Shown one piece after another: positions 16,272 to 25,549 of a stretch of DNA of 42,667 nt (positions within the stretch are counted from its first letter, which is position 1; every line of letters begins with the position of its first letter). Below the pieces are notes generated by a model. The model was not told the DNA's origin. It saw only the letters and a program-made list of their open reading frames with translations, and ran no database searches. Origin of the DNA: Gammaproteobacteria bacterium (GTDB lineage Bacteria > Pseudomonadota > Gammaproteobacteria > Pseudomonadales > JAUIET01); contig JAUIHW010000034.1 in the NCBI GenBank assembly GCA_030431775.1, positions 1 to 42,667 of the forward strand, read 5' to 3'. The translations under genes and the position numbers were made by a program.

Positions 16272-16298
16272 GGGGGCACACCTTCAGGGTGTGTCCCC
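16272..16298. repeat. hairpin repeat, copy 2
   Basis: GGGG and CACACC arms pair with GGTGTG and CCCC around a five-base loop. It is related to the hairpin at 13916-13944. It lies between the ends of two convergent genes and overlaps the SDR stop codon at 16284-16286, so it may end or protect both transcripts. Confidence 0.6.
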
Positions 16299-17180
16299 TA
16301 GCAACTCAAGCAATGCATCCACCGCCCACGGCGGTTGCTCCCTGTGATCCATTGTGGCCAGTATTTCCTGCCCATTTGACAGGAAACGGCCGATGTAGCC
16401 GCCGCTGCCCCAAAACACCTGGCCGTTGAGGTGCTTGGCGCGGTCGCTGGCCAGAGCGGCGTACAATGCGGCGACATAGTCGGGGCTGGCCGGGTTCAGC
16501 GCGCTGTGCTTGCGCTCCTCGGAGAGTATGCCTTTCTCATGCAGGCTGGCGATTTTCTGCATGAAGTCCTCTCCGCTGGACAGGCGGGTTTTGGCGCCGG
16601 GGCAGACCACATTCACATTGATGTTGTGTTCACTCAGGTCCGCGGCCATGGCGTAACTGAGGCTGTTAACCGCACCCTTGCCAGCGGCGTAGCCGGTGCC
16701 TCCGTACATGCCCAGAAAGGCGTGCGAACTGGTGTTGATGATGGTGCCGCCACCCTGCGTTAGCATGTGCGGTATGGCCTGGCGACAGGTGTTGAAAGTG
16801 CCGTGCAAGTGCACATCAATCAGTTCCTGCCAGTCGGCCAGGTCAATGTCGACAATGGAGGTGCCATAGGGTTCGGCAATACCGGCGCAGTTGATCAAAA
16901 TGTCGATGCCGCCGTATTGCGCCACACAGGCCTCTATGGCCTGGCCAGCCTGTGCATAATCGGCTACCGAGCCTGCACAGACTATCGCTTGTCCACCATC
17001 GGCGGTGATCGTCCGAACACTGTCCTCCAGCGCCTCGCCGTGGCGGGCATTCAGCACCACGGCCGCGCCTTCACGAGCAAGGCGCTGCGCCACCGCCAGG
17101 CCAATGCCCATGCTGGCGCCAGTAACCACGGCGCGCTTTCCGTTTAGCGCGGCTGGCGGCGAGTCTGAAGTATCGTTCAT
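16284..17180 (-). CDS. short-chain dehydrogenase/reductase, NADP-type
   Basis: A 298-residue SDR from the ATG at 17180; in-frame codons up to 17243 would run through the operator. TGASMGIG is at 20-27 and Arg46 (LNARH) suggests NADP(H). NCAG is at 97-100, and Ser151, Tyr164 and Lys168 (YAAGK) form the intact triad. The tail is longer than usual (about residues 240-298), with GQVFWGSGGYIGRF replacing the usual ending and an extra C-terminal helix. This long form is known among actinobacterial-type SDRs. It is divergent from the unrecognised protein at 17277, with the ATAG-N6-CTAT operator at 17217 between. Confidence 0.85.
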   Translation of the reverse strand: MNDTSDSPPAALNGKRAVVTGASMGIGLAVAQRLAREGAAVVLNARHGEALEDSVRTITADGGQAIVCAGSVADYAQAGQAIEACVAQYGGIDILINCAGIAEPYGTSIVDIDLADWQELIDVHLHGTFNTCRQAIPHMLTQGGGTIINTSSHAFLGMYGGTGYAAGKGAVNSLSYAMAADLSEHNINVNVVCPGAKTRLSSGEDFMQKIASLHEKGILSEERKHSALNPASPDYVAALYAALASDRAKHLNGQVFWGSGGYIGRFLSNGQEILATMDHREQPPWAVDALLELLGDTP

Positions 17181-17216
17181 GGCTTTTTGCCCGGAGCAGT
17201 AAACAGATTGGATAAT

Positions 17217-17230
17217 ATAGTTTAAACTAT
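17217..17230. promoter_or_regulatory. TetR-type operator (ATAG-N6-CTAT)
   Basis: ATAGTTTAAACTAT is a perfect 14-base palindrome centred between the divergent SDR (start 17180) and the unrecognised protein (start 17277). It matches the sites at 5217, 10767 and 28244. It lies where it could block both promoters, although I cannot place the -35 and -10 boxes well here. Confidence 0.6.
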
Positions 17231-17276
17231 GTTCCTGGTGCAAACACGGCGCTCGATAAAAGCAGGGTAAAAGATA

Positions 17277-18533
17277 ATGGACAACAACAACCTGAACCAG
17301 TTAACACGTGCCCAGCTCGCCCGCCTGGGCCGGGAATATATGGCCGCCGGGCAGTTTATTGGCCGTACCGGCTACGGCGCTCTGCGCATGAAGCACGGCG
17401 ATGCATCGTACAAAGAGGTTGCGATCGACAACTGGATGTATGCCAGTCCGATCTACAGCCAGCGTATGCAGCGGGCGATGGGCTTCTCGGGCAACGACAT
17501 ACCCACAATTTTCAAAGGGCTGCAGTTGGAGGTCGGTTTTGCGCACCAGTATTTTGATGTGCACTTTGCAGTGGATAATCCCGAGAAGGGACGCTTCTGG
17601 CTGGCCAGTTGCGGCCCGCTGCTGGAAACCGAGCCACGCGGCGCGCAGGCGGTAAAAACAATGTGTCATGACATTGAAGATCCCACCTTCGACGCCACTG
17701 CAGTGGCTACTAATCCACGGGCCCGAATGACGCCCGTGCACCGCCCGCCGCGAACCCCGGCGGATCGCAGTCCGCATTGCGAATGGACTGTTTATATAGA
17801 CCACGATGCCGAGCCATTGACCGAGCGTGACGGCACGCAGCGCATGCGACAAAGTCGGCTTGCGAACCTGGCAATAGAGCGGCCGCCAGCAAACGAGTCG
17901 GGCGGGCTGGACTATTACGACGGCCCGATATTCGAGCAGTTGCGGCTTGAGCAGCTGTCGCATGCGGCTCTGGTGGTGGTGTGTAAGGAACTGGCCACGC
18001 AAATTCATTTGCTGGTGAACAGCCTGATGATGACTGTGGAAGAACGTTACAGCCGGGAATCGGCCGACGCAATCAGTGAGTTTCAGATGGCGGGCACCTG
18101 CTGGGTGGTCAGCGAACGCCTGTCTCGCTGGTTGGGTGAAGAACCCACGGGCATTGAGCGGCTGCTGGCGATTCTGGCGGTACACCCCGCCTTTCAGCCA
18201 GCCGAATACAGTGGCTTGACGGCAGAGAAAACCGGTGAGCGCTCGGCCCGACTGCGCTGCAATGCAAGCTGCCCTGCGGCTGAGGAGATGAACGGCTACG
18301 GCTGGTTTAACCTGCTGAAAGCCGGCCAGCTGTCCGGCCTGGAGGCCCTGCTGCAAGGCATTGATTCCAAAGCCCGTTTGCAGGCGGTTGCCGGCGAGCA
18401 GCTGGCCTGGGACGTGGTGCTTGATGAGGCTGCGGTGCCTGCCGAAGAGCCGCTGGCGGTACAAATCGCCAAGGGCACAGTGTTATACCAGACCCACTTC
18501 GAAGACCACATTCCGCTGCTGCAGAAAAGCTGA
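17277..18533 (+). CDS. unrecognised duplicated-domain protein (copy 1)
   Basis: A 418-residue soluble protein I do not recognise. It is a paralogue of the product of 29167-30516. Shared stretches are ASPIYS-RMQ-A-GF, LQLEVG, FWLA-CG-LL and the strongest block CHDIEDPTFDATA followed by AT-PR and HRPPR (about residues 126-162). The C-termini share LAWDVV-DE and EEP. The two halves look related: GFSGNDIPTIFKGLQLEV and GPLLETE in the first resemble GEEPTGIERLLAILAV and the Cys-Pro-Ala stretch in the second. The conserved Cys-His-Asp and Arg/His residues suggest an enzyme. It shares an operator region with the SDR at 16284. No signal peptide or membrane segment is present. Confidence 0.75.
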   Translation: MDNNNLNQLTRAQLARLGREYMAAGQFIGRTGYGALRMKHGDASYKEVAIDNWMYASPIYSQRMQRAMGFSGNDIPTIFKGLQLEVGFAHQYFDVHFAVDNPEKGRFWLASCGPLLETEPRGAQAVKTMCHDIEDPTFDATAVATNPRARMTPVHRPPRTPADRSPHCEWTVYIDHDAEPLTERDGTQRMRQSRLANLAIERPPANESGGLDYYDGPIFEQLRLEQLSHAALVVVCKELATQIHLLVNSLMMTVEERYSRESADAISEFQMAGTCWVVSERLSRWLGEEPTGIERLLAILAVHPAFQPAEYSGLTAEKTGERSARLRCNASCPAAEEMNGYGWFNLLKAGQLSGLEALLQGIDSKARLQAVAGEQLAWDVVLDEAAVPAEEPLAVQIAKGTVLYQTHFEDHIPLLQKS

Positions 18534-18578
18534 TCCGTTTTTCGGGATTGGCCTGGGGCACCACATCATGTCTGCGGC

Positions 18579-19895
18579 TTAAACTAAATCCTCCCGGACG
18601 CGCCGCGCGCCGAAGTAAAACGCGATGGCTGAAAGAATGGCCAGGCCGGTGACTATGAGCATCGCATAACGGATGGATTCCTCACCCAGACTGGTCGCCA
18701 GGTGGTCGCTGAGAATTCCCACCATTAGCGGGCCCAGGCCCATACCAACCAGATTTGATGCCATGGTCCAAAGGGCATGCGTCATGGCTCGCATCGCAGG
18801 CGGGGACAGATTCTGCCCGGTGGCGATGGTAGCGGGAGAGGCCATACCGGAGACGATGGAACCGACAATCGAGAACAGAAAGCCTATCGGTAAGCCCAGG
18901 CCGACGATGGTGCTGGACACCGGCCACAGCAGAAAGCCCGCGGTCAGTGGAAAAAGGGCTAACATGGCCACAGCGGGTAGCCATAAACACCAGCGCTGGT
19001 CGCGCTTGACGAGATGGTCGGTTAACAGTCCGCCCAAAACGGCACCGAGCATAGCGGGCACCGGGCTGATGAGGAAATAGGTGATTCCGGCCGTGGCCTG
19101 ATCCAGGTCATAGATGCGCATCAGAAACACGGGTTCCCAGACACCTCGTCCCAGCGCCACGACATTGAGAAAACTGGCACCAATAATCAGCCAGACGAAA
19201 GAGGGTTTGCCAAACAGGGTTTTTAGAACAGTGCTCAGTGGCGGACGGGCGGAGACGTCGGAAGGGTCTACGCCGTCGCTCAGGCCACGCGGCGGTTCGC
19301 GCACAGTGAGAAAAAAAACGACCGCAAGTACCACACCGGGCACACCGGCAACGATCAACGCCGTACGCCAGCCGTATGCCTGGCCCACTATGCCACCCAG
19401 CAGCATACCGGCGCCAATGCCGGCCACGCTGCCAAGCGTGAAAATGGACATTGCCCGACCGCGCCGCTCGGCGCCGAAATAGTCGGATAGCAGCGAGGCG
19501 AGCGGCGGTGAGCAGCCCGCCTCAGTAATACCCACGCCCATGCGGCTGAGCAGCAGCAGCGGAAAGCTCTTGGCGAATCCGGCTGCTACAGTGAACAGGC
19601 TCCACAGGCTCATCGCAATGGCGATCATATTGCGCCGATTGGTGAAGTCGGCAAGTCTCGCCAGTGGCAACTGAAACACCACGTGCACGATCACAAAGGC
19701 CGGGCCCACCAGCCAGCCCAATTGAGTGTCGGTCAGTTGCAGGTCTGCCTTGATCTGCTCCATCAGGATGGACACCACATAGCGATCCATCATGCTGACC
19801 AGCATCACCAGGAAACCGATCACCAGCAAATAGCGCAGATACCAGGGTGAGGGCTGAGTTGCGGCGCTCTGCAGGCCTTTTGTGCCAGTGCTCAT
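18579..19895 (-). CDS. MFS transporter
   Basis: A 438-residue major facilitator from the ATG at 19895, with GGAGAAAT upstream. About twelve hydrophobic helices are visible, starting YLLVIGFLVMLVSMMDRYVV. The signature between helices 2 and 3 appears as GPAFVIVHVVFQLPLARLAD then RRNMI, and helix 5 has GSVAGIGAGMLLGG. The N-terminal DRYVVSILMEQIKADLQLTDTQ resembles the spinster-like/hexuronate transporter group often found beside catabolic genes. It probably moves the pathway substrate or a product across the inner membrane; the direction and substrate are not visible. It is divergent from the DapB-fold gene at 20077, and a near-match operator lies between them. Confidence 0.85.
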   Translation of the reverse strand: MSTGTKGLQSAATQPSPWYLRYLLVIGFLVMLVSMMDRYVVSILMEQIKADLQLTDTQLGWLVGPAFVIVHVVFQLPLARLADFTNRRNMIAIAMSLWSLFTVAAGFAKSFPLLLLSRMGVGITEAGCSPPLASLLSDYFGAERRGRAMSIFTLGSVAGIGAGMLLGGIVGQAYGWRTALIVAGVPGVVLAVVFFLTVREPPRGLSDGVDPSDVSARPPLSTVLKTLFGKPSFVWLIIGASFLNVVALGRGVWEPVFLMRIYDLDQATAGITYFLISPVPAMLGAVLGGLLTDHLVKRDQRWCLWLPAVAMLALFPLTAGFLLWPVSSTIVGLGLPIGFLFSIVGSIVSGMASPATIATGQNLSPPAMRAMTHALWTMASNLVGMGLGPLMVGILSDHLATSLGEESIRYAMLIVTGLAILSAIAFYFGARRVREDLV

Positions 19896-19989
19896 CAGTA
19901 CTATTTCTCCGAAGTTTGGGAAGGCGCCGTCTGGCCAGATTCGGTAGCGCATACCGAACGGTAGCGATAATTAATGCATGCAATAAAAT

Positions 19990-20003
19990 ATTGCTCGCAC
20001 TAT
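19990..20003. promoter_or_regulatory. near-match to the ATAG-N6-CTAT operator
   Basis: ATTGCTCGCACTAT carries the right half CTAT and a left half with one change (ATTG for ATAG). It lies between the divergent MFS and DapB-fold genes, the same kind of place as the other sites. It is weaker evidence than the four full matches. Confidence 0.3.
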
Positions 20004-20076
20004 AATAAATTCCAGCCAAGGGTGCAATTCGGCTGAGCGCCCTTAACAGGAACGCTAAACAGAGGAAGGCGGTAAC

Positions 20077-21156
20077 ATGACTTACAGAGTAGTGCAGTGG
20101 TCTACGGGGAATGTGGGCAGCTATGCCTTGAACGGCATACTGCTGCACCCGGAACTGGAGCTTGTCGGGGTCTATGCGCACGGCAGTGACAAACAGGGCA
20201 AGGATGCGGGCCAGTTGTGCGCCTACGGTGCCAGCACCGGCATCACTGCCACCGGTAACGTTGACAAACTGCTGGCACTGAAACCGGACTGTGTCTGCTA
20301 CACCGCGAACAACACGGTCAACGAAAACTACCTGGAAGAAACCTGTCGTTTGCTGGAGGCGGGTATCAACGTGAGTACCACCTCGAATGTCCGGCTGTGT
20401 TATCCACAGGCACCGTTCAACAAAGAACTGGTGGAAAGACTGGAGCGGTCCTGCCAACAGGGCGGCTCAACACTGTTCACGTCTGGCATGGATCCAGGCG
20501 CTTCCGGTGACTACTTCCCGCTGGCGCTGTCCAGCTTGAGCGAGCGGGTAGACAGCATACGTGTGGTGGAAATGATGAATTACGCCAGCTACCCGGATCC
20601 AGACTACACCGGTTATGTATTCGGCTATGGCAGGCCACCGGAGTTCGAGGCGCCGCTGTTCGTCAATAATCGCCTGACCAATAACTGGGGACCGATGATC
20701 TACATGCTGGCAGACGCCCTGCGGGTGGAAATAGATGAAATCCGCGAAGTATACGAGACCTCCCTGGCAGAGGAGACCATTGACTGTCCCATGGGCTTGA
20801 TCAGGCCGGGCACCGTCGATGGGGTGTATTTCCAGGTGCAGGGCATCGTCAAGGGCAAAGCGATGATTGTTGCCGAGCATGTCAATCGACTGCGGCCGAC
20901 GACCGACACAGACGACTGGCCCACGATGGCTGATGGCAGCGACACGGGCTACCGGCTGGAGATCAGCGGTGAGCCCAGCTTTGTGATGGAAGTGCATATG
21001 CAGGCGGAGGATGGCAATCATACAACCGCCGGCACCAAGGCCACCGCAATGCGAGTGGTTAATGCCATACCTGCAGTTTGCCGGGCGCAGCCAGGCGTCA
21101 AGTCCGTGCTGGATCTGCCGATCATCACGGCGCACGGTTACAGCGGCGCGCGCTGA
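20077..21156 (+). CDS. DapB-fold NAD(P)H-dependent dehydrogenase (copy 1)
   Basis: A 359-residue protein with a dihydrodipicolinate-reductase-like N-terminal Rossmann domain: VVQWSTGNVGSYALNGIL at 5-22, then LHPELELVGVYAH. The C-terminal part (about 130-359) is the long dimer/substrate domain seen in 2,4-diaminopentanoate dehydrogenase-like proteins. GMDPGASGDYFPLALSSL is the conserved segment after the nucleotide domain. This is not lysine-pathway DapB, which is far shorter. The paralogue at 41628 shares LHPELELAGV, DAGQLCG and GIHPGFVG. The family is common in mycobacteria and in steroid- or terpenoid-degrading bacteria, but its reaction there is unclear. DUF3604 follows 41 bases downstream. 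Confidence 0.8.
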   Translation: MTYRVVQWSTGNVGSYALNGILLHPELELVGVYAHGSDKQGKDAGQLCAYGASTGITATGNVDKLLALKPDCVCYTANNTVNENYLEETCRLLEAGINVSTTSNVRLCYPQAPFNKELVERLERSCQQGGSTLFTSGMDPGASGDYFPLALSSLSERVDSIRVVEMMNYASYPDPDYTGYVFGYGRPPEFEAPLFVNNRLTNNWGPMIYMLADALRVEIDEIREVYETSLAEETIDCPMGLIRPGTVDGVYFQVQGIVKGKAMIVAEHVNRLRPTTDTDDWPTMADGSDTGYRLEISGEPSFVMEVHMQAEDGNHTTAGTKATAMRVVNAIPAVCRAQPGVKSVLDLPIITAHGYSGAR

Positions 21157-21197
21157 ATACCGGGCAGCTTCTGAGCAAACTGATAGGTTCTGAGAAC

Positions 21198-23072
21198 ATG
21201 ACAGATAGACGAATAGCGATAACAATCATGCTGCAGTTTGTCCTAGCCTGCAGCCCGGTAGAGGACCCGAGCCTGCTGCCGGAGTTCGATGCGGAGAAAA
21301 AAGCGCCCATTCCGCCGAAACCGGCTACCCAGTACAACACGCAGCGCAATCTGTACTGGGGCGACCTGCACGTACACACCAGCCTTTCCACCGATGCCTG
21401 GACCATGGGTGTACGCGCCACACCGGACGATGCCTATCGATTCTTCCGTGGTGGCGAGATCGAGCATGCCGGGGGTTATGGCGTAAAACTGAAACGCCCG
21501 CTGGACTTTGGCGCAGTCACCGATCACTCGGAGTACCTGGGACTGTTGCGCGTGATACAGCCCGACCTGCCGTTGAAGAAACGCAGTTTCTCAGAGCGCA
21601 TGCGCAATGACGGTAAGCTGCGCAACAGCATCGCATTCCTGCAAACGGGGCTGGGCTTCGACCTGAACGACGTTGGCGTGGCCGGCTGGGAGAACCACAG
21701 CCGTGATGCCTGGCGGGAAACTATCGACGCTGCCCAACGCCACAACCTGCCCGGGGAATTCACTGCCTTCATTGCCTACGAGTGGAGCAGCGCGCCGGAA
21801 AAGCGCAACCTGCACCGCAACGTCATCTACCGCGATGCCAATGTGCCGGAGATACCCTACAGTTCACTCAACTCCAGCGATCCCCGCGACCTGTGGGTGG
21901 AGTTGCAGCGGCAGCGTGACCGCGGTATGCGGGTGTTTGCCATTCCCCACAATGGCAACGCCAGTGACGGCATCATGTACGACTCAGTTGTATTTGACGG
22001 CTCGCCGATGAATGCCGCCTACGCCGCAACGAGGATGCAAAACGAACCGCTCAGCGAGATCTACCAGGTCAAGGGTTCCTCGGAATCACATCCGCAGTTG
22101 TCGCCGGAGGACGAGTTCGCCGCCTTCGAGATCGTGGACACCCAGCTTTCCCAGGCTGCAGACATTTCCCAACCGGCGGGTAGCTATGCCAGGGACGCCC
22201 TGCGCACTGGCATGGAAATGTCACACAGTGAGGGTTTCAATCCCTACCGATTTGGCGTTATCGGCAGTTCCGACGGGCACAATGCCACCTCGCCGGTAGA
22301 AGAGGACAACTACCACGGCAAGCTGCCGATTCTTGACGGCAGCGCGGCCACCCGCCTGCGTGAAAATATGTATCTCTCGAGAGAAACACCCGGAGGTACT
22401 CGCTGGGGCTCCGGCGGCCTGGCCGCGGTATGGGCCCAGGAGAACACCCGCGCCTCCCTGTTCGATGCCATGCGCCGCAAGGAAACCTACGCTACCTCCG
22501 GGCCGCGTATCACCGTGCGCTTTTTCGGCGGCTGGGATTACCCGCAGCAACTGTTCACCACCGATGACTGGATTAGCGTGGCTGAAAAAACGGGCGTACC
22601 CATGGGTGGTGATCTGGAACCGAAACCGGGTGCAGGCGCCCCGACGTTTGCCGTGTGGGCAATACGCGATCCGGACAGCGGCAACCTGGATCGCATCCAG
22701 ATCATCAAGGGCTGGGTCGACAGCCAGGGTAAATCGCACGAACAGGTCCACAACGTGGCCTGGTCGGGCAATCGATCACTCGATGCCCGTGGCAAACTGC
22801 CTCCAGTGGGCAATACCGTTGACCTGGTTGCCGCCACTTACAGCAACACCATCGGTGCCAACCAACTGTCCACCCTGTGGAGCGATCCGGAGTTCGATGC
22901 CGAGCAGGAAGCGTTTTACTACGCCAGGGTGATCGAGATACCAACGCCTCGCTGGAGTACCTACGATGCCCAAAAACTCGGCGTGGACGTTCCTGAACCT
23001 GGCTCGATCCAGGAGCGGGCGGTCACCTCGGCCATCTGGTACAGTCCGCCGGCAAAAGCGGGAGGGGGTTAG
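21198..23072 (+). CDS. DUF3604 lipoprotein (PHP-like metal-dependent hydrolase)
   Basis: A 624-residue protein from the ATG at 21198; the longer open frame upstream runs through the previous gene. The N-terminus ends FVLAC at Cys18, a lipobox, so it is likely a lipoprotein of the periplasm or outer membrane. NLYWGDLHVHTSLSTDAW (His58, His60) is the PHP-like metal motif. Further ligands are expected in GAVTDHSEYLG, FAIPHNGNASDG and GVIGSSDGHNAT. The family is DUF3604, whose substrates are poorly defined, with phosphoester or other hydrolysis expected from the fold. The esterase gene follows after four bases, so the pair would be co-translated and both products exported. Confidence 0.85.
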   Translation: MTDRRIAITIMLQFVLACSPVEDPSLLPEFDAEKKAPIPPKPATQYNTQRNLYWGDLHVHTSLSTDAWTMGVRATPDDAYRFFRGGEIEHAGGYGVKLKRPLDFGAVTDHSEYLGLLRVIQPDLPLKKRSFSERMRNDGKLRNSIAFLQTGLGFDLNDVGVAGWENHSRDAWRETIDAAQRHNLPGEFTAFIAYEWSSAPEKRNLHRNVIYRDANVPEIPYSSLNSSDPRDLWVELQRQRDRGMRVFAIPHNGNASDGIMYDSVVFDGSPMNAAYAATRMQNEPLSEIYQVKGSSESHPQLSPEDEFAAFEIVDTQLSQAADISQPAGSYARDALRTGMEMSHSEGFNPYRFGVIGSSDGHNATSPVEEDNYHGKLPILDGSAATRLRENMYLSRETPGGTRWGSGGLAAVWAQENTRASLFDAMRRKETYATSGPRITVRFFGGWDYPQQLFTTDDWISVAEKTGVPMGGDLEPKPGAGAPTFAVWAIRDPDSGNLDRIQIIKGWVDSQGKSHEQVHNVAWSGNRSLDARGKLPPVGNTVDLVAATYSNTIGANQLSTLWSDPEFDAEQEAFYYARVIEIPTPRWSTYDAQKLGVDVPEPGSIQERAVTSAIWYSPPAKAGGG

Positions 23073-23075
23073 GCG

Positions 23076-24761
23076 GTGGAAGTCCGCTATGGCGACGTCC
23101 CGGAAACATTTAGGATCAGGCCGCCCCATGCTCCGTCGCTGGCCGCGTTTGTGGGGTTCCTGTGCCTGCTGGCGGGCATGTCGGCGCTCGCCGCGCAACC
23201 GACGATAGCGACCAGCAGCGGGCCAGTGCGCGGCAAGATCGAACAGGGCATCATTAGCTTCCGCGGTATTCCTTATGCCGCTCCACCAGTTGGCGCCTTG
23301 CGCTTTCGCGCGCCCGAGGCGGTTGCGCCCTGGAGCGACACGCTGGAGGCCTTGGTATTCTCCCCGGTGTGTTCACAAATGCGCATCGAGGCTGGTCAAC
23401 GGCGCGTTCTTGGTTCCGAAGACTGCCTGTACCTCAATGTTTACGCACCGGCTAGGGCCTCATCGCGCGAAGCACCGGTCCTGGTCTGGATTCATGGTGG
23501 CGGACGTCGCAACGGTGACGGGCGGCGTGTGGTGTCCGATTTCGTGCGCGAGACCGGTACCGTGGTCGTCATGATCCAGTATCGACTGGACTACCTCGCC
23601 TTCCTCGCGCACCCCGCTCTGAGTGCGGAGACACCGGACCGGTTGTCATCCGGTAATTACGGCTACCAGGACGCGATTGCCGCCCTGCAATGGGTGCGCA
23701 GGGAAATCACACAGTTTGGAGGCGATGTCAGTCGCGTCACCATCGGCGGCATGTCTGGTGGCGGCACCATGGTCTGTGGCCTGCTGGCTTCACCACAGGC
23801 CGCTGGCCTGTTCCAGCAGGCGATTATCCAGAGCAGTGGCGCCTGTTGGTTCGATACCGATACGCGGGCCAGCGCCGAAGAACGCGGCAGGCGCTGGGCT
23901 GCGGCAGTCGGCTGTGAAGATCGCACGGCAATACCCGCTTGCCTGCGAGAAACCGCACCCGAGCGCTTCTTCACGCATGGACCCTCGGTGGACAACCCTT
24001 TTCCCGCTGGACAAATGAGCTATTTCACGGCCATGCCCATGCTGGGGGGGCGTACCGGTCACCTGGTTGACGGGCAGGTCATTCCCCGCTCTTTTCCCGC
24101 GGCTTTCCAGCAGGGTGTATTCCACCGCGTACCTATTATGATCGGCATCGCCAGGCACGAGGGGCGCCGGGTGTACGGAGATCTGCTCTACCAGATCGGT
24201 GCAGGCGACATGCAGGAGTCCGACTATTTAGCAGCCCTAACCGGTATGACTGGATCGCCTGCTATCGCCGCCCGGGCCGTGGGAGCTTTTCCATTGCAGA
24301 GTGCCGACGCAAAACCGATAGAGCGCTTTGCCGATGTCGCCACCACCGCACACTACACGTGCCCGCACGCCGAGCTGGCCCAGGCTGTATCTCAGCATAC
24401 GCCCGTGTGGTTGTATGAGAACCATGTGCGCGGAACCAAGGTGAATCCCCAACTGGACATGGGGGCCTACCACGGCTTCGATACCGAGCTGTTGTTCGGC
24501 GGCCGTTTTGACGGCTCGGTGCCGATGTTCAATGCCGAGCAGCAGGCGGCGGCGAGGTTGCTTCGCACTTATGTCGCCAACTTCCTGCGTGCAGGAGACC
24601 CTAATGGCAGTGGCCTCGCGGACTGGCGCTCCTACTCCATTGACGACGGCGAACAGCACCTGGTTTTCTCAACCCGACCGCACATGCGGTCAGGCCTGCG
24701 CCAGCAGAGTTGCCAATTCTGGCGCGAACAGGGCTGGGATTACTTGCCCGAACCGCAATAA
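23076..24761 (+). CDS. exported carboxylesterase type B
   Basis: A 561-residue alpha/beta hydrolase starting at a GTG with a GGAGGGGG ribosome-binding site, three bases after the DUF3604 stop. A hydrophobic segment (about 21-40, ending ALAA-Q) is the likely signal peptide. SFRGIPYAAPPVGALRFRAP, SEDCLYLNVYAP and the oxyanion loop WIHGGGRRNGDG (HGG at 140-142) are family hallmarks. The nucleophile is Ser227 in GMSGG, where most relatives have GESAG. An acid in RHEGRRVYG and a His in AYHGFDTELLFG complete the triad. It would release alcohols or acids from esters outside the cytoplasm, a sensible first step for esterified lipids or sterols. Confidence 0.88.
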   Translation: MEVRYGDVPETFRIRPPHAPSLAAFVGFLCLLAGMSALAAQPTIATSSGPVRGKIEQGIISFRGIPYAAPPVGALRFRAPEAVAPWSDTLEALVFSPVCSQMRIEAGQRRVLGSEDCLYLNVYAPARASSREAPVLVWIHGGGRRNGDGRRVVSDFVRETGTVVVMIQYRLDYLAFLAHPALSAETPDRLSSGNYGYQDAIAALQWVRREITQFGGDVSRVTIGGMSGGGTMVCGLLASPQAAGLFQQAIIQSSGACWFDTDTRASAEERGRRWAAAVGCEDRTAIPACLRETAPERFFTHGPSVDNPFPAGQMSYFTAMPMLGGRTGHLVDGQVIPRSFPAAFQQGVFHRVPIMIGIARHEGRRVYGDLLYQIGAGDMQESDYLAALTGMTGSPAIAARAVGAFPLQSADAKPIERFADVATTAHYTCPHAELAQAVSQHTPVWLYENHVRGTKVNPQLDMGAYHGFDTELLFGGRFDGSVPMFNAEQQAAARLLRTYVANFLRAGDPNGSGLADWRSYSIDDGEQHLVFSTRPHMRSGLRQQSCQFWREQGWDYLPEPQ

Positions 24762-24857
24762 CCCGGGCTGCAGCGTCAGGATTCACTGGCAAAGTGGTTC
24801 ATCGTTGGAGGCCTTGGATGATGGGCTAAATCACACGAACTCATGGTAAGAGGCACT

Positions 24858-24900
24858 AGACATAATGGCCTGCCTCTCCTTAGGGCGGGCCATTATGTCT
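24858..24900. repeat. long perfect inverted repeat (13-base arms)
   Basis: AGACATAATGGCC at 24858-24870 is exactly complementary to 24888-24900, with a 17-base loop that contains further GCC/GGC pairing. There is no T-tract. It lies 97 bases after the esterase stop and 82 before the next gene, so it could end the DUF3604-esterase transcript or be the end of a small mobile repeat. Confidence 0.55.
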
Positions 24901-24981
24901 GGTACATCATCGAAATCATGCGTATTCTGGCAGAGTATTTTGACTTTATCCGCGAGAGAAAGACACAGAAGAGGCTCCGCA

Positions 24982-25353
24982 ATGGACGAAAATTTCATGC
25001 GTGCGTACTACGCTATCTATAACAGCGAGGATCCTGACAAGCTCGAGTCTCTCTATCACCCCGACGTTATCTTGCGCAACGGCGATATCGAGATTGTTGG
25101 GCGCGAACGACTGTTGGCTACCTATCAGGAGATGATCAGAAATTTTGATGACAAGATGTCGCCCTCGAGCATCCGGGTAGAAGCCAACGCGGTCGTCGTG
25201 GACATTTTAGACCGGCTTAGAGCCAGACACGATGTTACGGACTTCATGGGGCAGTCTGTGAGAGAGGGAGAAGTACTCGAGCTGCGCCTGCGCGGACGCT
25301 ATGAATTTGAAGATCAGCGAATCAGGCGAATTACGCTTGAGCTGGTAGGTTGA
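24982..25353 (+). CDS. NTF2-like / SnoaL-like small protein
   Basis: A 123-residue protein from the ATG at 24982, preceded by GAGG. FMRAYYAIYNSEDPDKLESLYHPDVIL at the start and RERLLATYQEMIRNF are the classic helix-plus-strand opening of the SnoaL/NTF2 fold. The rest is beta-rich (VDILDRL, VLELRLRGRYEFEDQRI). Relatives include ketosteroid isomerase, limonene-epoxide hydrolase and many proteins of unknown role. An Asp early on (YHPDV) is where isomerases keep a catalytic residue, but I cannot assign a reaction. It stands alone between the inverted repeat and the receptor remnant. Confidence 0.7.
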   Translation: MDENFMRAYYAIYNSEDPDKLESLYHPDVILRNGDIEIVGRERLLATYQEMIRNFDDKMSPSSIRVEANAVVVDILDRLRARHDVTDFMGQSVREGEVLELRLRGRYEFEDQRIRRITLELVG

Positions 25354-25549
25354 ACGCGCCTGGGAAGCGCATTGTCCTGGGAGTCTGCGTTCCACCGGAT
25401 ATTAGAGTCTGCACACAAAGTGCTGGACGACAGGGGTCAGGGCTCGGGATCTTTGCCCATGGGCCATATCGTTTAACAAAATTCATTGCAGATATTCCGT
25501 TGCGATCCCTCTGGCTCCTGTTCGCAGTCAGTGGTGCTGTTGAGCAAAG

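Noticed and set aside
17301-18464. 387-codon open frame antisense to the unrecognised protein at 17277
   Set aside because: It mirrors a gene whose paralogue at 29167 is conserved in the opposite frame, and its translation has no recognisable motif.
19522-20457. 311-codon minus-strand frame spanning the MFS and DapB-fold genes
   Set aside because: It crosses two well-supported genes and their divergent promoter region.
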